A DNA stretch of 64,000 nucleotides from Agrilutibacter niabensis (GCF_042657165.1 NZ_JBHSNJ010000012.1:310001-374000); one strand, 5' to 3'. Shown: positions 44,307-53,759, numbered from the stretch's first letter. Notes: a model not told the origin generated them from the sequence alone. A program made the numbers and translations.

Positions 44307-44435
44307 GGAAACGGGGATTGGCGAGCTGGAGCCGGATGCGGGAGCGGCGAAACTTCTTCCGCCGATGCAATCGCGCGACAGGTAGCGGCCTGCCGATCGA
44401 ATCCTGATTCCTCCCTCCCGACTCCCGGTTTCGAA

Positions 44436-46343
44436 ATGAACTTCTTCGAACGCCAGGCCGCGGCGCGGCGCAACTCATTCCGCCTGGTGCTGCTGTTCGT
44501 GCTCGCGGTGGCGGGCATCGTGCTGGCAGTGGACTTGGCCGCGTGGCTGGTCTTCGCCGACGATGAATCCTCCCCGGGCGAGGTCGGCGCAATGCTGGTC
44601 TTCTGTTCGGTGCTGACGCTGGGGATCATCGGACTCGGCTCGCTCTATCGCGTCGCTACGCTGCGCGGCGGTGGCGAATCCGTGGCATTGCAGATGGGCG
44701 GCGTGGCCGTGCCGGAGCGCAGCAACGACTTCAACCTGCGCCGCCTGCGCAATGTCGTCGAGGAAATCGCGATTGCGTCCGGCGTGCCGATGCCCAAGCT
44801 CTACGTGCTGGAGCACGAAGCAGCGATCAACGCCTTCGCTGCCGGCTACTCGCCGTCCGATGCGGTGGTGGCGGTCACGCGCGGTGCGCTCGACCGGCTC
44901 AACCGCGATGAGCTGCAGGGCGTGATCGCGCACGAATTCAGTCACATCCTCAACGGCGACATGCGCCTGAACATCCGCCTGATCGGCGTACTGTTCGGGA
45001 TCCTCATGCTCGCGATCGTCGGCCGCAAGGTGCTCGAACTCGGGCGAGGGCGCGACAAGAACGCCGGTGCCGTCCTCGTGGCTGCGCTGATCGCCATGGT
45101 CGTCGGTTACATCGGCCTGTTCTTCGGTCGTCTGATCAAGGCCGGCGTGAGCCGGTCGCGCGAGCGCCTCGCCGACGCCTCCGCCGTCCAGTTCACCCGG
45201 CAGACCACGGGCCTTGCCGGCGCGCTGAAGAAGATCGGTGGCATCGACGAAGGCAGCAGGCTCAGGCACCGCGCCGAGGCCGAGGAGGTCAGCCACATGC
45301 TGTTCGGCGATGGCGTCGGCCTGACCAGCTGGTTTGCCACGCATCCGCCGCTGATCGAGCGCATCGCGGCACTGGAACCGGGATTCAACGGCGATCAGTT
45401 GGCGCGGCTTCGCCAGCAATGGCACGCCGTTGCGCCCAACGGCCTGGAGGAGGACGCACACCTGGGCCTCACCGAGCGCGGTACGCCGCCGCCATTACCG
45501 CCAGCGGGCGCGGAGCAGGCGGTTTCGCCCACGGCGGTCGCGGCACAGGTCGCGCATCCCGGCGCGGACGATTACCGGCGTGCCGACACCATTGCCGCGA
45601 ACATTCCCGATGACCTGCGCGCGCTGGTCGCCCAACGCGAAGCGGTGGTGGCGGTGCTCCTGGCCCTGCTGCTCGACACCCAGGCCGTCGTCGCGGACAA
45701 GCAGGCCGATGAGATCGCCGCGCGCCTGGGCAAGTCCGTAGCGGTGGAGGTGCGCGCCCTGCACCTGCAATCCATGGCGATGCTGCATCCGGCGTTGCGG
45801 CTGCCCCTGGCGTCGCTGGCGTTTCCGGTGCTGCGCTTGCGCCCGCGGCCGGAGCTGAACGTGTTCCTCGATACCGTCAACGCCATCGTCTACGCCGATG
45901 GCAGCGTGTCGTTGTTCGAATACTGTCTTGCACGGCTGTTGACAGTGCACGTGCGCGAGTCGTTGGACCCGTCCCGCTATGCGCGCTACGGGCATCGCAA
46001 GATCAGCGACGTGCGCCGCGAGATCGGCACGCTGCTCGCCGTGGTCGCGCAGTTCGGCAATGCCGAGGCGGATGCCGCGCGCAAGGCCTACCTTGCCGGA
46101 ATGCAGCGGGTGATGCCCGACCAGGCGCTGCCCTACCTGCCGCGCAGCAATGGCGTGCTTGCCCTCGACGACGTCTGGGTGCCGCTGGATGCGCTCGAGC
46201 CGCTGGCCAAGGAGGTGCTGGTCGAGGCCATTGCCGCCACGATCAGTCACGATGGCGGAATCACCGTCGCCGAATCCGAACTGCTGCGCACCATCTGCAG
46301 CACGTTGCATTGCCCGTTGCCGCCGGTGCTTGGAGTCTCCTGA
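44436..46343 (+). CDS. M48 family (HtpX-like) membrane metallopeptidase with C-terminal extension
   Basis: A 635-residue protein. TM helices lie at about 15-40 and 52-72; the zinc motif is H166-EFS-H170 with a likely third ligand Glu in SRSRERLADASAVQF. Two more hydrophobic segments lie at about 180-235. The peptidase part ends near 310 (SWFATHPPLIERIAAL). Residues about 345-635 form a helical extension not found in E. coli HtpX, with VNAIVYADGSVSLFEYCLARLL, which resembles TerB-like helical repeats. It lies beside lemA2. Membrane-protein turnover is likely; extension function unknown. Confidence 0.9.
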   Translation: MNFFERQAAARRNSFRLVLLFVLAVAGIVLAVDLAAWLVFADDESSPGEVGAMLVFCSVLTLGIIGLGSLYRVATLRGGGESVALQMGGVAVPERSNDFNLRRLRNVVEEIAIASGVPMPKLYVLEHEAAINAFAAGYSPSDAVVAVTRGALDRLNRDELQGVIAHEFSHILNGDMRLNIRLIGVLFGILMLAIVGRKVLELGRGRDKNAGAVLVAALIAMVVGYIGLFFGRLIKAGVSRSRERLADASAVQFTRQTTGLAGALKKIGGIDEGSRLRHRAEAEEVSHMLFGDGVGLTSWFATHPPLIERIAALEPGFNGDQLARLRQQWHAVAPNGLEEDAHLGLTERGTPPPLPPAGAEQAVSPTAVAAQVAHPGADDYRRADTIAANIPDDLRALVAQREAVVAVLLALLLDTQAVVADKQADEIAARLGKSVAVEVRALHLQSMAMLHPALRLPLASLAFPVLRLRPRPELNVFLDTVNAIVYADGSVSLFEYCLARLLTVHVRESLDPSRYARYGHRKISDVRREIGTLLAVVAQFGNAEADAARKAYLAGMQRVMPDQALPYLPRSNGVLALDDVWVPLDALEPLAKEVLVEAIAATISHDGGITVAESELLRTICSTLHCPLPPVLGVS

Positions 46344-46361
46344 TCCCGCCGGAGGTGCGCG

Positions 46362-47948
46362 TTATGCGGCTCGCCCGGTGATGAGGTCCGCAGCGCGCTC
46401 GGCGATCATAATCGTCGGAGCGTTGGTGTTGCCGCCGATCAGCGTGGGCATCACCGATGCATCGATCACGCGCAGGCCTTCCACGCCACGCACGCGCAAT
46501 TGCGGATCGACCACGGACTGATCGTCGCTTCCCATGCGGCAAGTACCGACCGGGTGGTACACCGTCTCGGCCTTGGCGCGGATGAACTCGACAAGTTCGC
46601 CGTCGGACAGGTCATTGCGCGCGGGATAGATCGGCTCGCCACGATAGGCGTCGAAGGCCTTCTGGGCGAATACTTCGCGCGCCACCTTGGCGCATTCGAC
46701 CATCATCTTCAGGTCGAAGCCTTCCGGATCACTGAGGTAATTGGCTTCGATACGCGCCTTGTCGCCCGCATTCGCACTCGCCAGGAGGATGCGGCCGCGG
46801 CTGCGCGGCCGCAGGAAGCAGGCGTGCGCCGTGTAGCCATCGCCGACCAGGCGATGGCGGCCATGGTCGTCCAGCATCGCCGGAACGAAGTGGAACTGGA
46901 TGTCCGCGCGTTCGTCGGGCGCGTATTGCGATCGGACGAACGCACCGGCTTCGGCGATGTTGCTGCTGCCCGGGCCGCTGTGGCCGCGCAGGTAGTAGTC
47001 GAAGGCGATCTTCGCGTCGCTGACCCGGTCGTAGGTCACGCGCTGGGTGGAGTGCTGCAGCGTGCAGATGTCGAGGTGGTCCTGGAGGTTCTCGCCCACC
47101 TGGGGCGCGTCGAAGACAACATCGATGCCGTGGCGGCGCAGGTGCGCGGCCGGGCCGATGCCGGAAAGCATCAGCAATTGCGGGGAATTGATGGCGCCGC
47201 CGCTCAGCAGCACTTCCCGCGTTGCGACCTGGTGGAATGCCTTTCCGCCGACCCGGAAGGTGACGCCATTGGCGCGCTGCCTGTCGAAAGTGATGTGGTT
47301 GGCCTGCGCGCCGGTGACGATGGTGAGGTTGTGGCGTTCGCGCACCGGATGCAGATAGGCGACCGCGGACGAACAGCGCGCGCCATCCTTCTGCGTGACC
47401 TGGTAGAAGCCGAAGCCCTGCTGCCGTGGGCCGTTGAAGTCACGATTGAGCGCGTAGCCCGCTTGCCGGCCGGCATCGATGAACGCCCGGGACAAGGGGT
47501 TGGTGTAGCGCAGGTCCGAGACGTACAGCGGACCATGGCTGCCATGCAGCGCATCGCCTCCGCGCTCGTTGTGCTCGCTGCGCTTGAAATAGGGCAGGGC
47601 GTTGTTCCAGTCCCATCCCGTGGCCCCGTGCTTCGCCCAGTCGTTGTAATCGGCCGGGACGCCGCGGATGTAACACATCGCATTGATCGAGCTGGAGCCG
47701 CCCAGGACCTTGCCGCGCGGCCACCACATGGTCCGGTTGTTGAGGTGGGGCTCGGGTGCGGTGTCGTAGTTCCAGTTCACGCCCTTCTTGCCGACCAGCT
47801 TGGCCAGGCCGGCGGGCATGTGGATGAAGGGATGCCAGTCGCGCGGGCCGGCTTCGAGCAGCAGCACCCTGCAATCGGGGTCCTCGGTCAACCGGTTGGC
47901 GAGCACGCAGCCGGCGGAGCCGGCACCGATGATGATGTAGTCGTACAA
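46362..47948 (-). CDS. GMC family FAD-dependent oxidoreductase (choline dehydrogenase-like)
   Basis: A 528-residue flavoprotein. The N-terminal Rossmann motif is YIIIGAGSAGCVLANRL; GMC signatures are PRGKVLGGSSSINAMCYIRG (about 78-97) and GAINSPQLLMLSGIGP (about 250-265); the C-terminal active-site region has VYHPVGTCRMG and MPTLIGGNTNAPTIMIAERA. This places it with choline/alcohol dehydrogenases; substrate is not certain, and no betB or betI gene is adjacent. Start is TTG 47948, preceded by GGGGAC at good distance. Divergent from the transporter gene. Confidence 0.92.
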   Translation of the reverse strand: MYDYIIIGAGSAGCVLANRLTEDPDCRVLLLEAGPRDWHPFIHMPAGLAKLVGKKGVNWNYDTAPEPHLNNRTMWWPRGKVLGGSSSINAMCYIRGVPADYNDWAKHGATGWDWNNALPYFKRSEHNERGGDALHGSHGPLYVSDLRYTNPLSRAFIDAGRQAGYALNRDFNGPRQQGFGFYQVTQKDGARCSSAVAYLHPVRERHNLTIVTGAQANHITFDRQRANGVTFRVGGKAFHQVATREVLLSGGAINSPQLLMLSGIGPAAHLRRHGIDVVFDAPQVGENLQDHLDICTLQHSTQRVTYDRVSDAKIAFDYYLRGHSGPGSSNIAEAGAFVRSQYAPDERADIQFHFVPAMLDDHGRHRLVGDGYTAHACFLRPRSRGRILLASANAGDKARIEANYLSDPEGFDLKMMVECAKVAREVFAQKAFDAYRGEPIYPARNDLSDGELVEFIRAKAETVYHPVGTCRMGSDDQSVVDPQLRVRGVEGLRVIDASVMPTLIGGNTNAPTIMIAERAADLITGRAA

Positions 47949-48006
47949 CGTGCGTCCCCGGCTGCGTTACCACTTGATGACCGCGCCGACGCTATGCCCC
48001 GCGCCT

Positions 48007-48020
48007 AGAGCATTTGCTCT
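48007..48020. promoter_or_regulatory. Palindrome in the GMC/transporter divergent region, possible operator
   Basis: AGAGCA at 48007-48012 and TGCTCT at 48015-48020 form a perfect 6-bp inverted repeat with a 2-bp centre. It lies about 59 bp upstream of the GMC start and 109 bp upstream of the transporter start. No regulator gene is adjacent. Confidence 0.35.
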
Positions 48021-48128
48021 GACCGGGTGCCTGCATGACGGAATTGCGGGCCAGGTCGCTAATGGTCGCCGGTAGCGGCCGCGCCGGGCTTTGGGCTACC
48101 GTGGCACGTGTTCTGGCGGAGCGGTTGC

Positions 48129-49454
48129 ATGGCGACCATTCACGCCGCGTGGGACCATACGCGGCGCATCCACATCGGCGAATGGCGGGCGGTCGGGCTC
48201 TCCTTCGTGTACTTCTTCTGTGTGCTGACGGCCTACTACGTCATGCGTCCGGTGCGTGAACAACTGTCCGCCGCCGTCGGTTCGACGCAGTTGCCATGGT
48301 TCTATGCGGCCACCTTCCTCACTACCCTGGCTTTGGCGCCGGCGTTCGGTGCATTGGTATCGCGGTACCCGCGCCGGATCGTCGTGCCCACGGTCTACCT
48401 GTTCTTCATCGCGTGCCTGATCGGGTTCATTCCGTTGTTCACGTACCAGGGGCTCTTGAGTCCGCGTGCGCTGGGCCTGGTGTTCTTTGTCTGGGTCAGC
48501 GTATTCAACCTGTTCGTGGTGTCGGTGTTCTGGAGCTTCATGGCCGACATCTGGAGCGAAGAGCAATCGCGGCGCCTGTTTCCCATCATCGCCGTGGCCG
48601 GCACCATCGGCGCCGTCACCGGGCCGTTGCTGACGAGGACGCTGGTGGATGTGATCGGGGTGGCGCCGCTGCTTGCGGTATCCGCCACGCTGCTGATGGT
48701 CGCGGTGGTCTGCGCTGTCCTGCTGGGACGATGGGCGCGCATTCACGGTGCGCGTCGCCACGACGCCTCCCATGAGACCGCCATCGGTGGCGGCATGCTC
48801 GATGGCCTGAAGCAGATCTTCGCCCTGCCGTTCATGCGCAGCATGGCGCTGCTGCTGCTGCTCGCCGACGGCATCGGCACGGTCAACTACGCGCTGGTGG
48901 CCGACTACTCGGGTGCGACCTTCAGCGACGCGGTGGCGCGCACGCGCTTCGCCGCCAATGTCGATCTGGCAGCCAACATCCTGACCGTCGTGCTGCAGTT
49001 GTCGGTGACTCGGTGGCTGTTGCCGCGCAAGGGCGCTGGCCTGCTCATTACCCTATGGGCTGGCATCAGCGTACTCGCGCTGTCTCTGGTGATCTTCTCG
49101 CCCGATCCGCATGCGCCGCTGGTGGGGGCGTTCCCGGCGGTCGCCCTGGCGCTGATCATCAGCCGAGGATTGGCTTACGGCATGGCCGAGCCCGCGCGCC
49201 ACAGCCTGTTCACCCGTGTCCCGCGCAATGAGCGCTACAAGGGACAAAACGCCGTGGATACCGCAGTCTGGCGCTTTGGCGACCTGGCGATCGCACTGGG
49301 CATGAATGGCCTGCGTTCGCTCGGGGTCACCGCCGGCGGTTTCGCCGCGATCAGCGCCATGGCTGCATTCACGGCTGCGGCCATCGGCGTGCGCCTGTCG
49401 CGGCAGGGAACTTTCGGCGACAAGCCGAAGGTGCCCGAGTCGGTACAGGGTTGA
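48129..49454 (+). CDS. Multipass transporter resembling NTP/NDP exchangers or MFS
   Basis: A 441-residue membrane protein with about twelve TM segments. The N-terminus (RAVGLSFVYFFCVLTAYYVMRPVREQL) and the FWSFMADIWSEEQSRRLFPII loop resemble the Npt1/Npt2-like ATP/ADP exchanger group that is also found in free-living proteobacteria; general MFS membership is the fallback. The later segments (MAEPARHSLFTRVPRNERYKGQNAVDTAVWRFGD) agree with that group. ATG 48129 is used; an upstream GTG at 48108 is weaker. Substrate unknown. Confidence 0.75.
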   Translation: MATIHAAWDHTRRIHIGEWRAVGLSFVYFFCVLTAYYVMRPVREQLSAAVGSTQLPWFYAATFLTTLALAPAFGALVSRYPRRIVVPTVYLFFIACLIGFIPLFTYQGLLSPRALGLVFFVWVSVFNLFVVSVFWSFMADIWSEEQSRRLFPIIAVAGTIGAVTGPLLTRTLVDVIGVAPLLAVSATLLMVAVVCAVLLGRWARIHGARRHDASHETAIGGGMLDGLKQIFALPFMRSMALLLLLADGIGTVNYALVADYSGATFSDAVARTRFAANVDLAANILTVVLQLSVTRWLLPRKGAGLLITLWAGISVLALSLVIFSPDPHAPLVGAFPAVALALIISRGLAYGMAEPARHSLFTRVPRNERYKGQNAVDTAVWRFGDLAIALGMNGLRSLGVTAGGFAAISAMAAFTAAAIGVRLSRQGTFGDKPKVPESVQG

Positions 49455-49536
49455 TCGCGGCGAATCGAACACGAGGTTGGACTGCGTTAGGCTGCCGAAA
49501 CGCCATCGCCATGCACTTCGAACAGGGGAATAGCCG

Positions 49537-49887
49537 ATGTCCATCCTGGCCACCGTACTGATATTGCTGGTCGCCCTGTTGCACGTGTACTTCCTCGTGC
49601 TCGAGATGTTCCTGTGGACGAAACCGCTGGGGCTCAAGGTATTCAGGCAGTCAGCGGAAAAGGCTGAGCAGTCGAAGGTGTTGGCTGCCAACCAGGGGCT
49701 CTACAACGGCTTCCTTGCCGCGGGACTGGCCTATGGAGCGGCGACCGGTTCACGCGAGTTCGAGCTGTTTTTCCTTGCCTGCGTGATCATCGCCGGACTC
49801 TACGGCGCGGCGACGGTGAACAAGCGCATCTTCTTCGTGCAGGCGCTGCCTGCGCTGCTGGCGGTTGGCGCGCTGCTAGCCGCGTGA
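49537..49887 (+). CDS. DUF1304 small membrane protein
   Basis: A 116-residue protein with four TM segments and the DUF1304 pattern: LLVALLHVYFLVLEMFLWTK, then NQGLYNGFLAAGLAYG and IIAGLYGAATVNKRIFFVQALPA. No function is known for the family. The last 12 bp overlap the 3' end of the convergent DUF4442 gene. It lies 82 bp after the transporter on the same strand. Confidence 0.9.
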   Translation: MSILATVLILLVALLHVYFLVLEMFLWTKPLGLKVFRQSAEKAEQSKVLAANQGLYNGFLAAGLAYGAATGSREFELFFLACVIIAGLYGAATVNKRIFFVQALPALLAVGALLAA

Positions 49888-50349
49888 CTTCGGCGACAGC
49901 CACATCATGATGCGGGCGCGGAACACCTCTTCGCCTTGCGGGTCGCGCACCAGCACGGTGACCGGCAGGTCATAGCCGGTTGCCGATTCGACCATGGGGA
50001 TGTCCGGCGTGGCGATGGCGTGCATGGTGCCGCGCGCCTTCTTCAGGTACTCGACGGACATGCCCTTGGGTATCCAGCGCATCGATGCTGGAAGCGAGGC
50101 TTCGGTCATGACGCCCGCACTGAGTTCGGCCAGGTTGCATAGCGCGATCGCATGCACCGTGCCGATGTGGTTGTGCACGCGCCGGCGGTCGCGGATCTGC
50201 ACCTCGCACCGGCCTGGCTCCAGCGCGAGGAAGCGCGGTGCGATCGTCGCGAAGTAGGGCGCGCGCAGGCACAGGGCGCGGGAGAACAACCAGCGGCCGG
50301 CGGGCCAGCGACTGAGGCGGCGATACATCGATAGCACGGAAGCGGTCAT
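49876..50349 (-). CDS. DUF4442 hotdog-fold thioesterase-like protein
   Basis: A 157-residue protein of the DUF4442 group, a hotdog-fold family related to acyl-CoA thioesterases. Evidence: YFATIAPRFLALEPGRCEVQ, RRVHNHIGTVHAIALCNLAE and PASMRWIPKGMSVEYLKKARG. The conserved HNHIGTVHA stretch holds candidate catalytic residues. It lies downstream of fadE but beyond a strong terminator, so it is probably transcribed separately; a link with acyl-CoA metabolism is plausible from position only. Confidence 0.85.
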   Translation of the reverse strand: MTASVLSMYRRLSRWPAGRWLFSRALCLRAPYFATIAPRFLALEPGRCEVQIRDRRRVHNHIGTVHAIALCNLAELSAGVMTEASLPASMRWIPKGMSVEYLKKARGTMHAIATPDIPMVESATGYDLPVTVLVRDPQGEEVFRARIMMWLSPKSRG

Positions 50350-50360
50350 GCACGGACTCC

Positions 50361-50395
50361 GGAAAAGGAAGACGGCGGGTCAGGCCCGCCGTCTT
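50361..50395 (-). terminator. Rho-independent terminator of fadE
   Basis: On the minus strand an 11-bp perfect stem (50369-50379 with 50385-50395, 5-base loop) is followed by CCTTTTCC. It lies 28 bp past the fadE stop and before the DUF4442 start. Confidence 0.7.
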
Positions 50396-50422
50396 GTGTA
50401 TTGCGATTCGAAACTGTCGAAA

Positions 50423-52891
50423 TCAGGCCGCTGCGCGGTTGTCGTGGTGCTCGCGGCGATAGCCCGCGGAGCGAAGCTCCTCCGAATCGAAGTCGTCGAC
50501 GCTGATCGCGTCGATCGTCATCTCGCGTAGTTCTTCCAATTGCTTGCGTTCGTCGGTGGTAATCCAGCCCTCGCGCACGCCTTCGTCCAGTTGCGATGCG
50601 AAATCCAGCGCCTCGATGTCACTGTTCTTCAGCGCCTTGAGGAACTTGCGCTCGACCGGTTCGGCCAGGATCACCTTCGGCAGGTAGCTGTTGATGCGGC
50701 CTGCCGGGTTGTTCGCGCATGGCGTCAGGAACGTACCGACGGCGAGGCGGTCGCGAGCTTCGTTGGGCGACATGAGCAGGCTTGCGATCTTGTGGCCGAG
50801 GCGGTCGCTCGGCGCCTGCGCGCGGCGGCCCCACGGGAAGATCAACGCCCACAGCAGGTAGCTGACCGGACGCACCGGGAAGTTGCGCAGTGCGGACGAG
50901 AACGCGGTCTCGATCTTGTTGACGCAGTCGTGGAACGCCCACGCCAGCAGCGGCTGGTCGGACACGGGCCTGCCCTGGTCCTCGTAGCGCTTCAGCATCG
51001 CGCTGGCGATGTAGAGCTGGCTCAGCACGTCGCCGAGGCGGCCCGACAGCGATTCCTTGAATTTCAGCTTGCCGCCAAGCAGCAGCATCGAGGTGTCCGC
51101 CGCCAGCGCCAGCGCGGCCGAGTAGCGGTTGAGCTTGCGGTAGTAGCGGCGCGTGTAGGCATCGCCCGGCGCGGTGCCGACGCGAGCACCCGTGAAGCCG
51201 TACCACCAGCTGCGCACGGCATTGGAGAAGGCGAAGCCGACATGGCCGAACAGGTTCGCATCGAACTCGGTCAGGCGTTCGTCCGGATCGGCCAGGCCCG
51301 CCGCCTTCATTTCCTTGAGCACCCACGGATGGCACAGGATCGCGCCCTGGCCGAAGATCATCAGCGAGCGCGTCATGATGTTCGCGCCCTCCACCGTGAT
51401 CATTATCGGCAGCGCCTGCCAGTTGCGGCCGGCGTAGTTCTTCGGGCCCAGGATGATGCCCTTGCCGCCGTGGATGTCCATGACGTCGGTGGCGACTTCG
51501 CGCGCCATCTCGGTGCAGTGGTACTTGGCGATCGTCGAGGGCACGGCGGGCAGTTCGCCGCGCGTGACCGCAGCCGCCGCCGCTTCCGACAGGGCGCTGA
51601 TGGCGTAGGCCTTGCCACCGATGCGTGCGAGCGCTTCCTCCACGCCCTCGAAGCGGCCGACCGACAGGCCGAACTGCTTGCGGATGCGGGCATAGGCACC
51701 GGTGACCACCGCACCGAACTTGGCGCCACCGCTGGCGGTGGATGGCAGGGTGATGGAGCGGCCGATCGACAGGCATTCGACCAGCATCTGCCATCCCTTG
51801 CCGGCAAAGGCCTCGCCACCGATCAGCTGGCTGAGCGGAATGAAGACTTCCTTGCCGTGGATGGGGCCGTTCTGGAACGGAGAGTTCAGCGGGAAGTGGC
51901 GACGGCCGACTTCCACGCCGTCGGTATCGCGCGGGAGCAGCGCGAGGGTGATGCCGATGTCGCGCTTGTCGCCGATCAGGCCGTCCGGGTCGTACATGCG
52001 GAATGCCAGGCCAATCAGGGTCGCGACCGGAGCGAGGGTGATGTAGCGCTTGTCGAAGGTCAGCTTCACGCCGACCACGCGCGCGCCGTTCCATTCACCG
52101 GTGGTGACGATGCCGAAGTCGGGAATGGAGGTCGCATCCGAACCGGCCCAGGGACCGGTCAACCCGAAGCAAGGGACCTCGCGGCCATCCGCCAGGCGCG
52201 GCAGGTAGTAGTCCTTCTGTTCCTGGGTGCCGTAATGCAGCAGCAGTTCGGCCGGACCCAGCGAGTTGGGCACGCCGACGGTAGAGCTGAGCACGGTCGA
52301 GACGGTCGCCAGCTTCTGGATCACCTTATGGTTACCCAGCGCGGTGAAGCCCAGGCCGCCGTATTCCTTCGGGACGATCATGCCGAAGAACTTGTTCTTC
52401 TTGACGTAGTCCCAGATTTCGGGCGTCAGGTCGGCGTTGACATGGGTGATCTCCCAGTCGTTGGTCATGCGGCAGAGCTCTTCCACCGGGCCGTCGAGGA
52501 ACGCCTGCTCGTCAGGGCGCAGCTCGGGTTTGGGCTGGTCGAACAAGACGTCCCAATCCGGCTTGCCCGAGAACAACTGGCCTTCCCAGCCGACGGTGCC
52601 GGCTTCCAGCGCGACGCGTTCGGTTTCCGACAGCGGCGGCAGGATCTTGGTATAGAAGCCCAGCAACGGTTTGGTGATGTAGGGCAGGCGGATCTGCGGC
52701 ACCAGCAGCGGTACGGCGACCAGCGTGGCGATCAGGGTTGCGACGATGCTCGCGGTGACATTCGCGCCCAGCAGCATGCAGGCGATCAGGGCGGTCAGCG
52801 TGGCCGCGGCCCAGATGACGAGGCGTACGCGGTGATAGGCCGCGATCGCGCCGACGACCAGCAGGGCAAGGAAGGGAAGGGCGATGCTCAT
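50423..52891 (-). CDS. fadE: Acyl-CoA dehydrogenase FadE
   Basis: An 822-residue enzyme of the large FadE type, close to the 814 residues of E. coli, catalysing the first step of fatty-acid beta-oxidation. Two N-terminal hydrophobic segments (about 3-60) anchor it to the membrane. The core starts TNDWEITHVNADLTPEIW, with FGMIVPKEYGGLGFT, CFGLTGPWAGSDATSIPD and VMDIHGGKGIILGPKN. The C-terminal extension of DUF1974 type (GRLGDVLSQLYIASAMLKRYED) is present. ATG 52891 is chosen; the upstream open frame is not homologous. Divergent from the tetR gene. Confidence 0.96.
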   Translation of the reverse strand: MSIALPFLALLVVGAIAAYHRVRLVIWAAATLTALIACMLLGANVTASIVATLIATLVAVPLLVPQIRLPYITKPLLGFYTKILPPLSETERVALEAGTVGWEGQLFSGKPDWDVLFDQPKPELRPDEQAFLDGPVEELCRMTNDWEITHVNADLTPEIWDYVKKNKFFGMIVPKEYGGLGFTALGNHKVIQKLATVSTVLSSTVGVPNSLGPAELLLHYGTQEQKDYYLPRLADGREVPCFGLTGPWAGSDATSIPDFGIVTTGEWNGARVVGVKLTFDKRYITLAPVATLIGLAFRMYDPDGLIGDKRDIGITLALLPRDTDGVEVGRRHFPLNSPFQNGPIHGKEVFIPLSQLIGGEAFAGKGWQMLVECLSIGRSITLPSTASGGAKFGAVVTGAYARIRKQFGLSVGRFEGVEEALARIGGKAYAISALSEAAAAAVTRGELPAVPSTIAKYHCTEMAREVATDVMDIHGGKGIILGPKNYAGRNWQALPIMITVEGANIMTRSLMIFGQGAILCHPWVLKEMKAAGLADPDERLTEFDANLFGHVGFAFSNAVRSWWYGFTGARVGTAPGDAYTRRYYRKLNRYSAALALAADTSMLLLGGKLKFKESLSGRLGDVLSQLYIASAMLKRYEDQGRPVSDQPLLAWAFHDCVNKIETAFSSALRNFPVRPVSYLLWALIFPWGRRAQAPSDRLGHKIASLLMSPNEARDRLAVGTFLTPCANNPAGRINSYLPKVILAEPVERKFLKALKNSDIEALDFASQLDEGVREGWITTDERKQLEELREMTIDAISVDDFDSEELRSAGYRREHHDNRAAA

Positions 52892-53016
52892 GAAAGGGCT
52901 CCGACGCGACGTGGCGTTGACGGACTGACGGTAAGGGTAGTCGGCGCCACGCTTCCCGTCGGAATCCGGCGGCCGGTTTTCCGGCCCGAATTCAAACGCT
53001 GGCATGAAACGCTTAA

Positions 53017-53032
53017 CATACGGCCGAGTATG
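53017..53032. promoter_or_regulatory. Inverted repeat between fadE and tetR, candidate operator
   Basis: CATAC (53017-53021) and GTATG (53028-53032) are inverted around a 6-bp centre. A related CGTATGGTTAA half-site lies at 53107-53117. Position in the divergent promoter region fits autoregulation by the TetR protein. Confidence 0.45.
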
Positions 53033-53089
53033 GTTCCCTTCCGCGGTTACTGTCAACGGAGGCCGCCATGCCCCTTCCCGGCTGTGCGT

Positions 53090-53100
53090 ACTGTCACAGT
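53090..53100. promoter_or_regulatory. ACTGTCACAGT palindrome with flanking half-sites, candidate operator
   Basis: A perfect palindrome with central C lies 26 bp before the tetR ATG. The ACTGTCA half-site recurs at 53049-53055 and 53118-53124, giving three copies in 76 bp of the fadE-tetR intergenic region. Confidence 0.45.
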
Positions 53101-53126
53101 CGCCACCGTATGGTTAAACTGTCACG

Positions 53127-53759
53127 ATGACGACGACCGACGCCAAGACCGATCGCAAGCACGATTCCAGCGCCAAGCCGGAGCCCGCCAAGCAGGAACG
53201 TACCGGGCGGCTAAGTGCCGACGACTGGGCATCGGCCGCCCTGGACCTGATCGCAGAGCAGGGCGTTGCCGCCGTCGCGGTTGAACCGCTCGCCCGCCGC
53301 CTGGGTGTGACCAAGGGCAGCTTCTATTGGCATTTCCCCTCGCGCGAGGCGCTGCTGGTCGCCGCGCTGGAGCGCTGGGAGAAGATGGAGCAGGACCTGC
53401 TTTTCGGCGAGCTCGAACCGATCAACGACCCCCGGGCTCGCCTTCGTGCCCTTTTCAACCTCGTGGCGCACGAATACAAGTCGCACGTCGTCTATTCCGA
53501 ACTGATCAAGGCCATGGACCATCCGGCCGTGCAGCCGGTAATCGGCCGTGTCTCCGAACGCCGCCTGGACTACCTGACCGCCTCGTTCCGCCAGGCGGGT
53601 CTCTCGCGCACCGACGCGCGCCACCGCGCCCAGCTGCTGTACTCGGCCTATGTCGGGTTCCTCCAGCTCAACCTGCAGTTGCATCAGACGCGCATGCAGC
53701 ACGACGAATTTGAGGCCTATGTGGAGCACATGGCCGCCACCCTGATTCCCAATCCGTAG
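53127..53759 (+). CDS. TetR family transcriptional regulator
   Basis: A 210-residue repressor-type protein. After a charged 30-residue N-terminus the TetR HTH (about 33-80) reads AALDLIAEQGVAAVAVEPLARRLGVTKGSFYWHFPSREALL. The C-terminal ligand domain is helical. It is divergent from fadE and 12 bp upstream of pckG in the same direction. Control of fatty-acid oxidation together with gluconeogenesis is the natural inference, with an acyl-CoA or related ligand; not provable here. Confidence 0.93.
   Translation: MTTTDAKTDRKHDSSAKPEPAKQERTGRLSADDWASAALDLIAEQGVAAVAVEPLARRLGVTKGSFYWHFPSREALLVAALERWEKMEQDLLFGELEPINDPRARLRALFNLVAHEYKSHVVYSELIKAMDHPAVQPVIGRVSERRLDYLTASFRQAGLSRTDARHRAQLLYSAYVGFLQLNLQLHQTRMQHDEFEAYVEHMAATLIPNP

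Noticed and set aside
50540..53284. Plus-strand frame of about 914 codons opposite fadE
   Set aside because: Antisense shadow of fadE in high-GC DNA; no recognisable motif.
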